From NCBI GenBank assembly GCA_902490325.1, contig CABUDJ010000014.1, positions 1 through 32,312 on the forward strand: DNA of 32,312 nucleotides, in the 5' to 3' direction. Origin of the DNA: an uncultured Collinsella sp. Lineage in GTDB: Bacteria; Actinomycetota; Coriobacteriia; Coriobacteriales; Coriobacteriaceae. Below, one piece after another: positions 7,199 to 14,033 of this stretch (its first letter is position 1; every line of letters starts with the position of its first letter). Both the position numbers and the translations under genes were made by a program. A model generated the notes under the pieces. That model was not told where the DNA came from. It made no database searches and saw nothing but the letters and a program-made list of their open reading frames with translations.

Positions 7199-7834
7199 AT
7201 GAAAAACAGAATCTATGGGTATGCTCGAGTTTCGTCAGCAGATCAGAACCTGGATCGCCAACTGGATGCGCTGGAGCGGTTTCCGGTCCAAACGAATTTG
7301 ATCTACGCTGACAAAGCGAGCGGAAAGGACTTCAGGCGTCCTCAGTATCAGCGTCTTCTTCGTCGTCTGCGCGAGGGGGACGTTCTGGTGATTAAGAGTA
7401 TCGACCGATTAGGTCGCGACTACCGGGAGGTTCTCGATGAATGGCGTCGCATAACGATGGACAAACGCGTTGCCATCGTGGTACTCGATATGCCATTGCT
7501 TGATACACGCGAACAGCCCAATGGGATTACGGGGACTTTTATTGCCGACCTAGTGCTTCAAGTTTTGAGCTACGTGGCTCAGGTGGAGCGCGAAAACATA
7601 AAGCAAAGACAAGCTGAAGGTATTGCTTCGGCGCGATCACGCGGCATTCGATTTGGACGCCCAATGATCGAGCGTCCAGAAAACTATCGTTCAGTTGTCC
7701 AATCATTTAAAGGAGGTGGGGTGACAAGACGGGATGCTGCCGCGCTATTGGGCGTTAGTCCGTCGACGTTTGATCGTTGGAGACGGGCGGATTCAACTAT
7801 TGTTGACCGCCCGCCGTTTAATCGTTCGCTTTAA
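7199..7834 (+). CDS. Small serine recombinase (resolvase/invertase family)
   Basis: A 211-residue site-specific recombinase of the Tn3-resolvase/DNA-invertase class. Seen: YGYARVSSADQNLDRQ at residues 6-21, with the catalytic serine of the RVS motif at 12; KSIDRLGRD in the 60s-70s with the active-site arginines; a long E-helix region; and a C-terminal helix-turn-helix (VTRRDAAALLGVSPSTFDRW, about 176-195). ATG 7199 is chosen over the in-frame GTG at 7178 because AGGGG sits at the right distance. It stands at the left edge of an AT-richer islet. No transposase or terminal repeats were found, so it is either a solitary islet recombinase or a remnant of an element. Confidence 0.9.
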   Translation: MKNRIYGYARVSSADQNLDRQLDALERFPVQTNLIYADKASGKDFRRPQYQRLLRRLREGDVLVIKSIDRLGRDYREVLDEWRRITMDKRVAIVVLDMPLLDTREQPNGITGTFIADLVLQVLSYVAQVERENIKQRQAEGIASARSRGIRFGRPMIERPENYRSVVQSFKGGGVTRRDAAALLGVSPSTFDRWRRADSTIVDRPPFNRSL

Positions 7835-7995
7835 CTAGACAATTTGATGAGGGTAGTATTCTTACGCGGGCCCGCTCCTTCCCTCAGCATTTATCCAGTT
7901 CACGCCCTTAAGCCAAATAGTGCCACCGCGTTGTCAATTCGTCTGCTTTTTGACGAGGGGCTATAAGTTGCAACGTCAATCGAAGGGAAATAGTC

Positions 7996-8811
7996 ATGAA
8001 ACGAAATATTACAAAAAAGATGCCCATGATGGGTTTGCTTGTTCTGCTCATCTGTTCTCTGGGGTTCATTTCGGCCTGTTCACAGAATGATGCAAACGCT
8101 GCAAAGTCGAAATATGTCGACGATAAGGCGATGAATGTTATCGCCGCCGGGTTTGAGAGAAGGTCCGACGTCATTGAATCTAATGCAAACGATGATGATC
8201 CTCATTCAACCGAGAATATCCAGGAAGCTATTGAGGCCGAAATCAAGAACGACAAGGAACTCAAGAACGCTAGGTTTAAGGATTCCAAGATGCAACAGGA
8301 TGTAATCACGTATCTGAATCTGCTTGATGACCAGCTTAAAGTGACCGAGGATTACTCGCAATCGTCTTCGGATTATTACGAAGAGTGGAATAAAGTCTAC
8401 GATAAGCGGTCTGCACAGCTCAAAAAGCTTGTTGATAATTACGGGCTGGAAGTCGGGGAGAAATACGAGGATGATTTCAACGACTTAATTAAGAATGGAA
8501 AGTCCGTAGCAGAGAAGACCCGCTATGAGGATGCCATCAACAGTTTGATTCAGGGAGCAAATTTCGAAAAATCGGATGACGGTTACGGTCTGTATACGTA
8601 TACGGCGGTAGTTGAGAACACCTCTGGTATATCGTTCTCTAACGTCAGCCTGACACTTGCTCTCTATGATGCAGATGACATCAAAGCGGAGGAGACCTAT
8701 GCGGACACTTCTTCGTGGGCGCCGGGTGAGAAAGTCAAGTTCGAGGCAATGTCCGATGTTGACGCTGCGCGCGTTGTCGCATCTGTTTCCAGCTACGATG
8801 TAAATAAATAA
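7996..8811 (+). CDS. Predicted lipoprotein with C-terminal FxLYD-like domain
   Basis: A 271-residue exported protein. Seen: positively charged N-terminus (MKRNITKK), hydrophobic stretch 9-24, lipobox ISAC with the lipidated cysteine at 28, an acidic helical middle (about 40-190), and a C-terminal beta-type region (about 197-265: TAVVENTSG...VSLTLALYDADD...WAPGEKVKF) that resembles FxLYD domains of Gram-positive surface proteins. AAGGGAAATAGTC precedes the ATG. A hairpin terminator follows, so it is probably its own transcription unit. Codon use and base composition are more AT-rich than in the flanking core genes, consistent with later acquisition. Role unknown; it likely sits on the outer face of the cell membrane. 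Confidence 0.8.
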   Translation: MKRNITKKMPMMGLLVLLICSLGFISACSQNDANAAKSKYVDDKAMNVIAAGFERRSDVIESNANDDDPHSTENIQEAIEAEIKNDKELKNARFKDSKMQQDVITYLNLLDDQLKVTEDYSQSSSDYYEEWNKVYDKRSAQLKKLVDNYGLEVGEKYEDDFNDLIKNGKSVAEKTRYEDAINSLIQGANFEKSDDGYGLYTYTAVVENTSGISFSNVSLTLALYDADDIKAEETYADTSSWAPGEKVKFEAMSDVDAARVVASVSSYDVNK

Positions 8812-8825
8812 GTTCTGCACGGTAG

Positions 8826-8866
8826 GGGCGGGTTAATCGGCAATGAATGGTTGACCTGCCCGTTTT
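8826..8866 (+). terminator. Intrinsic terminator after the lipoprotein gene
   Basis: An 11-bp stem, GGGCGGGTTAA (8826-8836) with TTGACCTGCCC (8851-8861), including two G-T pairs, followed by GTTTTAT. It separates the lipoprotein gene from the DUF4230 gene. Confidence 0.6.
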
Positions 8867-9024
8867 ATGCCAATTATTGAACAACAAGTGCTGCGAACGA
8901 ATGTATATATTTCGGATTGCAAACAACTGCCCTCGTCTAAAGACATGCTGAAAACGACAATTAAGGCATGAGGTATAACCCACGGCAGTTTCTTAAATAG
9001 CAGGGATTTTGAAAGGAATAGGGG

Positions 9025-9696
9025 ATGAATGAGATGGAGGAAGGCATGGGGGCGCTGAAAGCGAAACTCGGGAGAATCCTGACAAAGCCCAAGGTATTCT
9101 TCGCGGGCCTGGCGCTTGGTGGAGTGATTGTGGCTGTACTTTTCATTACCATCTTTAATAACGGCAAAGCTGCGGGCGCGAAAGAAACGACCCCCAATAC
9201 GCTTTCCCCGTCGGTCGTGTTTGAACGCATCGCTTCCCAGAACGAGATGGTTTCTGCATCGCAGAACTATGCGATTGTCGATAAGGTGACGGATACCAAG
9301 AGGTTCTTCGATTGGTTTGATATCCCGTTTACGGAAAACAGCTTTTGGTACCGCTATGTGGGAACCATTAAGGCGGGTGTGAATCTCGAGACGGCAGAGA
9401 TACATACAAACAAGAAAAAGCTGACCATTACGATGGATGAGCCTTATGTAATCTCGAACACGCCGGATATGAATAAGTCGGGTGCTCTCGAGGAACGCAA
9501 CAACATCCTCAATCCCATTGAGGTCAAAGACGTCACGGCGTTTGAAGCGCAGTGCAAGGAGCGGAGTGAAAGCGAGGCCATCAAGGATGGCAAGCTGCTC
9601 GAAGAGGCTCGAGTGAACGCCGAAGCAAATATCCGTGCGATGTTCAACTCGGCATTTGGCGATGAATATACGGTTGATTTCGACTATCGGAAATAG
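9025..9696 (+). CDS. DUF4230 family membrane-anchored protein
   Basis: A 223-residue protein with one membrane segment (about 24-44, FFAGLALGGVIVAVLFITIF) and an outside C-terminal domain with the typical DUF4230 pattern: FERIASQNEMVSASQNYAIV, then a beta strand pair (YVGTIKAGVNLETAEI, LTITMDEPYVIS), then a helix rich in Glu and Ala (LLEEARVNAEANIRAMF). The family has no settled function; members are usually single-pass surface proteins. AAAGGAATAGGGG precedes the ATG. The next gene starts 9 bases after its stop with its own strong ribosome site, so the two form an operon. Confidence 0.75.
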   Translation: MNEMEEGMGALKAKLGRILTKPKVFFAGLALGGVIVAVLFITIFNNGKAAGAKETTPNTLSPSVVFERIASQNEMVSASQNYAIVDKVTDTKRFFDWFDIPFTENSFWYRYVGTIKAGVNLETAEIHTNKKKLTITMDEPYVISNTPDMNKSGALEERNNILNPIEVKDVTAFEAQCKERSESEAIKDGKLLEEARVNAEANIRAMFNSAFGDEYTVDFDYRK

Positions 9697-9705
9697 GAGG
9701 TCACT

Positions 9706-10767
9706 ATGGAGGATAAAGACGATCTAGCTGTTGTCGAAAGGGAGGAGCTGTCGCGACATAAGCAGAGTTTTGATATCCGTAAGGCCGCTGCCGGGTTGGT
9801 TGATGGCGCCGGAAGCGCGATGGCGGGCGCGGTTGCAACCGTACAGAAAGTTGCCGATGGTGCAATGCGTGCTGCAACTCCGATGGTCGATGACGCCTTG
9901 GCGGCTATTGCTGATGCGGCCGATGGTGCGGCAGGTGCTGCTGCGGATATCGGTGACGCCGTCAACGATTGGGCATACCAGCAGCAGCTTAATAGATACA
10001 GGCCGGTAACCAAGGAGACCTATCAGAGTCCTTCATTTTATTTGCCGAATATGATTCGAATTGTTGACGGAAATGAGCGTCGGGGCATCGACGCCTGTAG
10101 GGATGCTATTGGTTGGCTGGATACCGTTAAGGGTACGCAGATTTTCAATCTGTACCGCGAGGCAATCGGGGATAGCGAATTGTCTTTCTACCCTAAACCA
10201 TCTCTGTATTCCACATATTACATAGATGCTTTTGATCGGTCTCGCTTTGTTGATCTTGACTCTTATTTCGCAACCATGCAACAAGACAAGATGGCCGAGT
10301 TGAGACGGATTGCGTTCATGCTTGGCGCGAAGCGCTGCAAGTTGGAGGTGACGGAGTACGAGGAAACTCGGAGAGGCCACCAGGTTAAGGGAAATGCCAA
10401 AGCGGGAAAGAAGGGTTCGGCTCGAATCAACGGTTCTTTGAGCGATTTAACGAGAAATGAGAAGAAAATCCTGTTTACACAGGAATTTGAGGGAGACATG
10501 GTTCCACAGCGCCCTGAACTCCATTGGTATGCCCATGACTCTGACATTCTCTTGTTAATCGAAACGAGATGCGGTGGAGAGGATAAAAACAAGGCGAAGA
10601 GCTATCGGGTTGAATTGAAAAGCGAGACGACCATGACCATGTCCGTATCGCTTGCTATGGCTATCGATGAGGCATGCAGCAAGCTGAACATAAGGGCGAA
10701 TTCGAGCCTGACAAGCCAAGCTAAGCGAGAACTCCGGCAGTCGTTTGTATTTGAAGTTGAATTCTGA
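9706..10767 (+). CDS. Uncharacterised 353-residue protein with Ala/Gly-rich N-terminus
   Basis: I do not recognise a family. Seen: no signal peptide or membrane segment; an Ala/Gly/Asp-rich amphipathic region (about 25-90, with repeated AAADGAAGAAAD-like runs); then a mixed region with many aromatic residues (about 105-180, YLPNMIRIVDGNERRGIDA, SFYPKPSLYSTYYIDAFDRS); and a lysine-rich C-terminal half with strand-like blocks (CKLEVTEYEE, SARINGSLSDL, MTMSVSLAMAIDEACSKLNI). The start is firm because GGAGGTCACT precedes it. It is co-transcribed with the DUF4230 gene; a partner role for that membrane protein is possible but only inferred. It ends just before a palindromic repeat. Confidence 0.75.
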   Translation: MEDKDDLAVVEREELSRHKQSFDIRKAAAGLVDGAGSAMAGAVATVQKVADGAMRAATPMVDDALAAIADAADGAAGAAADIGDAVNDWAYQQQLNRYRPVTKETYQSPSFYLPNMIRIVDGNERRGIDACRDAIGWLDTVKGTQIFNLYREAIGDSELSFYPKPSLYSTYYIDAFDRSRFVDLDSYFATMQQDKMAELRRIAFMLGAKRCKLEVTEYEETRRGHQVKGNAKAGKKGSARINGSLSDLTRNEKKILFTQEFEGDMVPQRPELHWYAHDSDILLLIETRCGGEDKNKAKSYRVELKSETTMTMSVSLAMAIDEACSKLNIRANSSLTSQAKRELRQSFVFEVEF

Positions 10768-10783
10768 CGTGAATTGCCAGCAG

Positions 10784-10822
10784 TCAAATGCGGCAAAGGG
10801 ACTGTTCCTTTGCCGCATTTGA
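10784..10822. repeat. Palindromic repeat, AAAGGGAC-core family, copy 3
   Basis: Arms of 18 bases (10784-10801 and 10805-10822) around CTG with one G-T mismatch. The core CAAAGGGACTGTTCCTTTG matches copy 1 except for one base, while the outer arms (AAATGCGG) differ from those of copies 1 and 2 (ATGTGA). It lies between convergent genes. Confidence 0.75.
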
Positions 10823-10897
10823 TGTCAAAACCATTTTGTCAAGGACTAGAGAGTTTGAAAGTCTACCATTTCTACCCCGTCCCCTAATGGCAGGTTT

Positions 10898-11497
10898 TTA
10901 CATGCCGGCAAAGTTCGTTTGGCGCAGGGCTTCGTAGAGGACGATGGCGGCGCTGTTGGAGAGGTTGAGTGCGCTGATGCGGTAGTCGTCCGGGTTGACG
11001 AAGTTGCCGCAGATGTCTTGTTGAAGGATGGCCTCGTGGCCGTCCTCGGTATGCCCCAGCGATTCCTCGTGAGCTTCCCAAGCCTCGGCGTTATCGAGCG
11101 AGTCGCAATCGCGCAGCATCGGGATGCGCTCGCAGCGCGCGGGTGCCGCGGCGAGCAGTGGCTCGGGAATGCCCGAGCTCTCGCTGCCAAAGACCAAGTA
11201 GTCGCCATCGCGGTAGGTACTCTGCGCATAGGTGCGGCGTGCCTTTTTGGTCAGCAGATGCAGGCGACCATCGGCAGGGGAGAGGCCGTTGCGCGCAAGA
11301 AAATCCTCCCAGCCAGCATAGGTCGTCACGTCCAAGTTTTGCCAGTAGCCCAGGCCGGCGCGGCGTACCGTCTTGTCGTCGAGCGAAAAGCCCAACGGCT
11401 CCACCAGATGCAGGCGGGCGCCGGTGACAACGCAGGTACGGCCGATATTGCCCGTATTGGCCGGAATCTCGGGCGCATACAGCACGATGTTGAACAT
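10898..11497 (-). CDS. trmL: tRNA (cytidine/uridine-34 2'-O)-methyltransferase with internal insertion
   Basis: A 199-residue SPOUT methyltransferase that modifies the wobble ribose of leucine tRNAs using S-adenosylmethionine. Seen: MFNIVLYAPEIPANTGNIGR at the N-terminus, LVEPLGFSLDD, the knot region LVFGSESSGIP (101-111), RIPML (124-128), and LNLSNSAAIVLYEALRQ (177-193). Typical TrmL has about 155-160 residues and RIPM runs almost directly into SLNLSN; here about 45 extra residues (129-173, acidic, with EAHEESLGHTEDGHE) lie between them, inside the knot. Start at 11497 after CCAAGGAGATTC. A terminator separates it from the CobW-type gene upstream. Confidence 0.88.
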   Translation of the reverse strand: MFNIVLYAPEIPANTGNIGRTCVVTGARLHLVEPLGFSLDDKTVRRAGLGYWQNLDVTTYAGWEDFLARNGLSPADGRLHLLTKKARRTYAQSTYRDGDYLVFGSESSGIPEPLLAAAPARCERIPMLRDCDSLDNAEAWEAHEESLGHTEDGHEAILQQDICGNFVNPDDYRISALNLSNSAAIVLYEALRQTNFAGM

Positions 11498-11518
11498 GAA
11501 TCTCCTTGGCTCAGAACG

Positions 11519-11553
11519 AAAAACCACCACGAAGAGCACCTTCGTGGTGGTTT
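11519..11553 (-). terminator. Intrinsic terminator after the CobW-type gene
   Basis: Perfect 14-bp stem (AAACCACCACGAAG with CTTCGTGGTGGTTT) and a 5-base loop. On the minus strand the stem runs into TTTTT. It lies between the CobW-type GTPase gene and trmL. Confidence 0.8.
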
Positions 11554-11592
11554 GGCGGTTACATAGGCGGAAAAATGCCCGCTTGGATAAAC

Positions 11593-12723
11593 CTAGGCGC
11601 GGTGCCAGTCGGTCAGGCAGGCATCGAGGGAGGCGATGAGCGCATCCTTGTCCATGTGACGGCCGATGATGCACAGGCTCGTCATGCGGTCGCCCGTCTC
11701 GTCGTCCCAAATCTGCATGATCTCGGGATTCTCGTCGATGATCTTCTGCTTCTCGCCCTCGGGCGCCGAATCGACAAACAGGCCGTTCTCCATCAGGCGC
11801 ATCTGGTGGCCGGCCTGCTCAAACATGTAGCACATGTCCGGATCGCCGGTCTGCCACAGCGGACCCTTGACGCGGATGACCTCGTCGGGCCACTCCTGCT
11901 CAACAAAATTGGTGAACTTCTGCAGGTCAAACGGCTTGCGGCGCGAGTACACAAAGGTCTCGATGTCGTACTCGAGCACCTCGGGGTCGTCGTGCTCCTC
12001 GGGATGCTCCATGGCCTCGATCCAGGCGGCGGAGTTGTAGGCGCGCATAAAGTCGAAGCGGTCGGTGTCGAGCAGCTCCTCCATGGGGACCTCGCCGTTT
12101 TGGGCCTCGACAATCACGGCGTCCTTCTGCAGGCTGCGCACGATGGCCTTGAGCTCGGCGATCTGCTCGGGCGTCACGGTATCGGTCTTGTTGAGGATCA
12201 GCGTGGAGCAGAATTCGATCTGCTGGATGAGCAGGCTTTCGATGTCGTCCTCGTCGATATCCTCGGCCAGCAGGTCGCGACCGCCGTTGAACTCGTCGTA
12301 CATGCGGGCGCAGTCGACCACGGCCACGATGTTGTCGAGCGCGAGCTTGGGCTCGCCGCCCACCTTGGCCTCGTCGCAGAAGCTCGAGATGGTGTAGGCG
12401 ATGGGGATAGGCTCGCAAATGCCCGATGCCTCGATGATGATGTAGTCGAAGTTGCCCGAATCGGCGATGCCCTGCAGCTGGTTGGCCAGGTCATCCGAAA
12501 GCGTGCAGCAGATGCAGCCGTTGGTGAGCGGGATGAGGTCATCGGTCTCGGAAAGGCCGCCGTCGGCGATAAGGCTGGCGTCGACGTTGATCTCGCCGAT
12601 ATCGTTGACGATCACGGCGGCGCGGATGCCGCCGTCGTTAGCGAGGATGTGGTTGAGCAGCGTGGTCTTGCCGGCACCGAGGTATCCGGTAAGCATGATG
12701 ATCTTCACGGGTTTGTTGGGCAT
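11593..12723 (-). CDS. CobW/YjiA-type G3E GTPase (putative metallochaperone)
   Basis: A 376-residue GTPase of the COG0523 group. Seen: Walker A GYLGAGKT (13-20), the metal-binding CICC (70-73) that marks this family, an EASGI switch region (about 104), and NKTD for guanine recognition. The family inserts or traffics metals such as zinc or cobalt into client enzymes; the client here is not evident. The start at 12723 follows AAAGGAGGGCAC; the in-frame ATG seven codons upstream lies before that site. Asp/Glu-rich stretches in the C-terminal half (HPEEHDDPE) could also bind metal. No Zur site was recognised upstream. Confidence 0.88.
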   Translation of the reverse strand: MPNKPVKIIMLTGYLGAGKTTLLNHILANDGGIRAAVIVNDIGEINVDASLIADGGLSETDDLIPLTNGCICCTLSDDLANQLQGIADSGNFDYIIIEASGICEPIPIAYTISSFCDEAKVGGEPKLALDNIVAVVDCARMYDEFNGGRDLLAEDIDEDDIESLLIQQIEFCSTLILNKTDTVTPEQIAELKAIVRSLQKDAVIVEAQNGEVPMEELLDTDRFDFMRAYNSAAWIEAMEHPEEHDDPEVLEYDIETFVYSRRKPFDLQKFTNFVEQEWPDEVIRVKGPLWQTGDPDMCYMFEQAGHQMRLMENGLFVDSAPEGEKQKIIDENPEIMQIWDDETGDRMTSLCIIGRHMDKDALIASLDACLTDWHRA

Positions 12724-12809
12724 GTGCCCTCCTTTGTTAGACATGGCTTACAGTTGAATCTTATGCCAAACGCCTGCTCTTATACCCACGCGCCGGCAAA
12801 TAACACAAG

Positions 12810-13151
12810 CTACTCCCAGGCTCCCCATACATCGGGGCAATAACCGACGGTGGCCTTTTTGCCGTTGCGCACAATGGGCTCGGCTAGAACCTGCTGGTTC
12901 TCGAGCAGCTTGTCGAAGCGCTGACTAGGGGTGAGGTGCTGGATGAGTGCGAGCGTTTCCTCGTCCTTGGCTTTGGGGTTGAGCAGCTTGTCGATGCCGC
13001 CGACCGCCCGCATCACGCTCGTGAGCTCGCCTTTGCTCATCTCCTTTTCCTTAAGGTCGATAAACTGCACCTTAATGCGGCGCTCCTTAAAATAACGCTG
13101 CGCCTTCTTGGTATCGAAGGACTTTATGGTGCCGAAGATTTGAATATTCAT
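12810..13151 (-). CDS. ArsC/Spx-fold protein with the active cysteine replaced by serine
   Basis: A 113-residue thioredoxin-like protein of the arsenate reductase/Spx family. Seen: IQIFGTIKSFDTKKAQRYF at residues 3-21, where relatives have Cys in the place of Ser11 (for example KKCFDTKKA); FKERRIKVQFIDLKEKEMS; and EPIVRNGKKATVGY near the end with the conserved arginine. The only cysteine is near the C-terminus (GYCPDVW). The codon is TCC, one base from a cysteine TGC, and not TGA, so it is not a selenocysteine. Redox catalysis at the usual site is therefore not expected; a binding or regulatory role is possible. A hairpin lies directly upstream of the start, and no strong ribosome site is seen. 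Confidence 0.82.
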   Translation of the reverse strand: MNIQIFGTIKSFDTKKAQRYFKERRIKVQFIDLKEKEMSKGELTSVMRAVGGIDKLLNPKAKDEETLALIQHLTPSQRFDKLLENQQVLAEPIVRNGKKATVGYCPDVWGAWE

Positions 13152-13159
13152 TTATTGTT

Positions 13160-13181
13160 CCGCCGTTCTAACGAACGGCGG
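13160..13181 (-). other. Perfect hairpin just before the ArsC-like start codon
   Basis: CCGCCGTTC, loop TAAC, GAACGGCGG: 9 bp, ending nine bases before the ATG on the minus strand. The only purine-rich stretch before the start (GGCGGA) lies in the stem, so the hairpin might mask ribosome access. It has no T-run and is not a terminator. Confidence 0.4.
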
Positions 13182-13232
13182 TCACCTCGACGCTGCAAAG
13201 CCATCTGATGGGCAATCTGCCTTTCAATCGTC

Positions 13233-13257
13233 GGGCGCGGGCAAAAGCCCAGCGCCC
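13233..13257 (-). terminator. Possible terminator hairpin after the flavoprotein gene
   Basis: On the minus strand, GGGCGC, bulged T, GGGC, loop TTTT, GCCC, GCGCCC. A stable 10-bp stem about 80 bases after the flavoprotein stop, but no clear T-run follows. Confidence 0.35.
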
Positions 13258-13335
13258 TCCTCTTTCAAGGCACCTTGCCTCATCAGCTGGCTTTTCGCTG
13301 ACATTGATAGGACATCGAGGTTACCGCCGCTGGAC

Positions 13336-13959
13336 TTATCGAATGAAGTTGGTCGTTGCGCGATCTGCCTCGGGTGCGTTGATACCGGCGGCCTGTCCTG
13401 CCTCGATACAGCGCAGGAGCCAGGCCATGTTTTTGCCGATGTTTCGCATGGTGGCAAGGCCCTCGGCATCCCCATCGGCGTCGCCGGGCACGCGGCCAAA
13501 CACGTTGTTCCAGTAGGTGGAGGCAACTACGGGCATTTGCTTAATGGTGAAGTACTTGTTGAGCACATCGAAGGTGGTCGAGGTGCCGCCGCGACGGGCG
13601 ACGGCGACCGCGGCGCCGGGTTTGTGCTCAAAGGCATGCCCGCCTGCATAGAAGGCGCGATCGAGGGCCGAAAGGATGCGTCCGCTGGGGTGCGCATAGT
13701 AGACGGGTGAGCCAAAGACAAAACCATCTGCCTGCTCGGCGGCAGCGATGAGCTCGTTCACCACGTCGTCGTCAAAGGTGCAGCGACCGCCATGCTTGCC
13801 GCACAGGCCACAACCGATGCAATCGCGAATGGGCTTGGCGCCCAGCTGAAACACCTCGGTATCAATGCCTTCTGCATTAAGTTGCTCGGCGACCTCGGCG
13901 AGTGCGCGGGCGGTGTTGCCGTTTGCCTTGGGACTGCCATTGACCAAAAGAACCTTCAT
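13336..13959 (-). CDS. Flavodoxin-fold NAD(P)H oxidoreductase with compact cysteine motif
   Basis: A 207-residue flavoprotein of the NADPH-dependent FMN reductase/iron-sulfur flavoprotein type. Seen: FMN phosphate-binding NGSPKANGNTARAL (about 7-20), the cysteine cluster CIGCGLCGKHGGRC (47-60), which has the C-x2-C-x2-C-x6-C spacing of iron-sulfur flavoproteins, and GSPVYYAHPSG in the flavin pocket (about 83-93). It probably transfers electrons to a small substrate or metal centre. The ATG at 13959 is favoured over the GTG directly before it because of spacing from GAGGGAG. Substrate unknown. Confidence 0.82.
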   Translation of the reverse strand: MKVLLVNGSPKANGNTARALAEVAEQLNAEGIDTEVFQLGAKPIRDCIGCGLCGKHGGRCTFDDDVVNELIAAAEQADGFVFGSPVYYAHPSGRILSALDRAFYAGGHAFEHKPGAAVAVARRGGTSTTFDVLNKYFTIKQMPVVASTYWNNVFGRVPGDADGDAEGLATMRNIGKNMAWLLRCIEAGQAAGINAPEADRATTNFIR

Positions 13960-14033
13960 CACAAACTCCCTCTGCTTTTGGTGACTTCTGCAGAGGATTA
14001 TCGCACGATGGGGGAGGCGGTGCGGGCGCGGTG

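Noticed and set aside
7199..7834. Complete transposon or phase-variable invertible element with the serine recombinase
   Set aside because: No transposase, no terminal inverted repeats and no second copy of the 7104-7120 repeat flanking a promoter were found.
11506..12843. Long plus-strand open frame over the CobW-type gene
   Set aside because: Antisense shadow; the minus strand carries the GTPase motifs, and the frame crosses a terminator.
12810..13151. Selenocysteine in the ArsC-like protein
   Set aside because: The codon at the cysteine place is TCC (Ser), not TGA.
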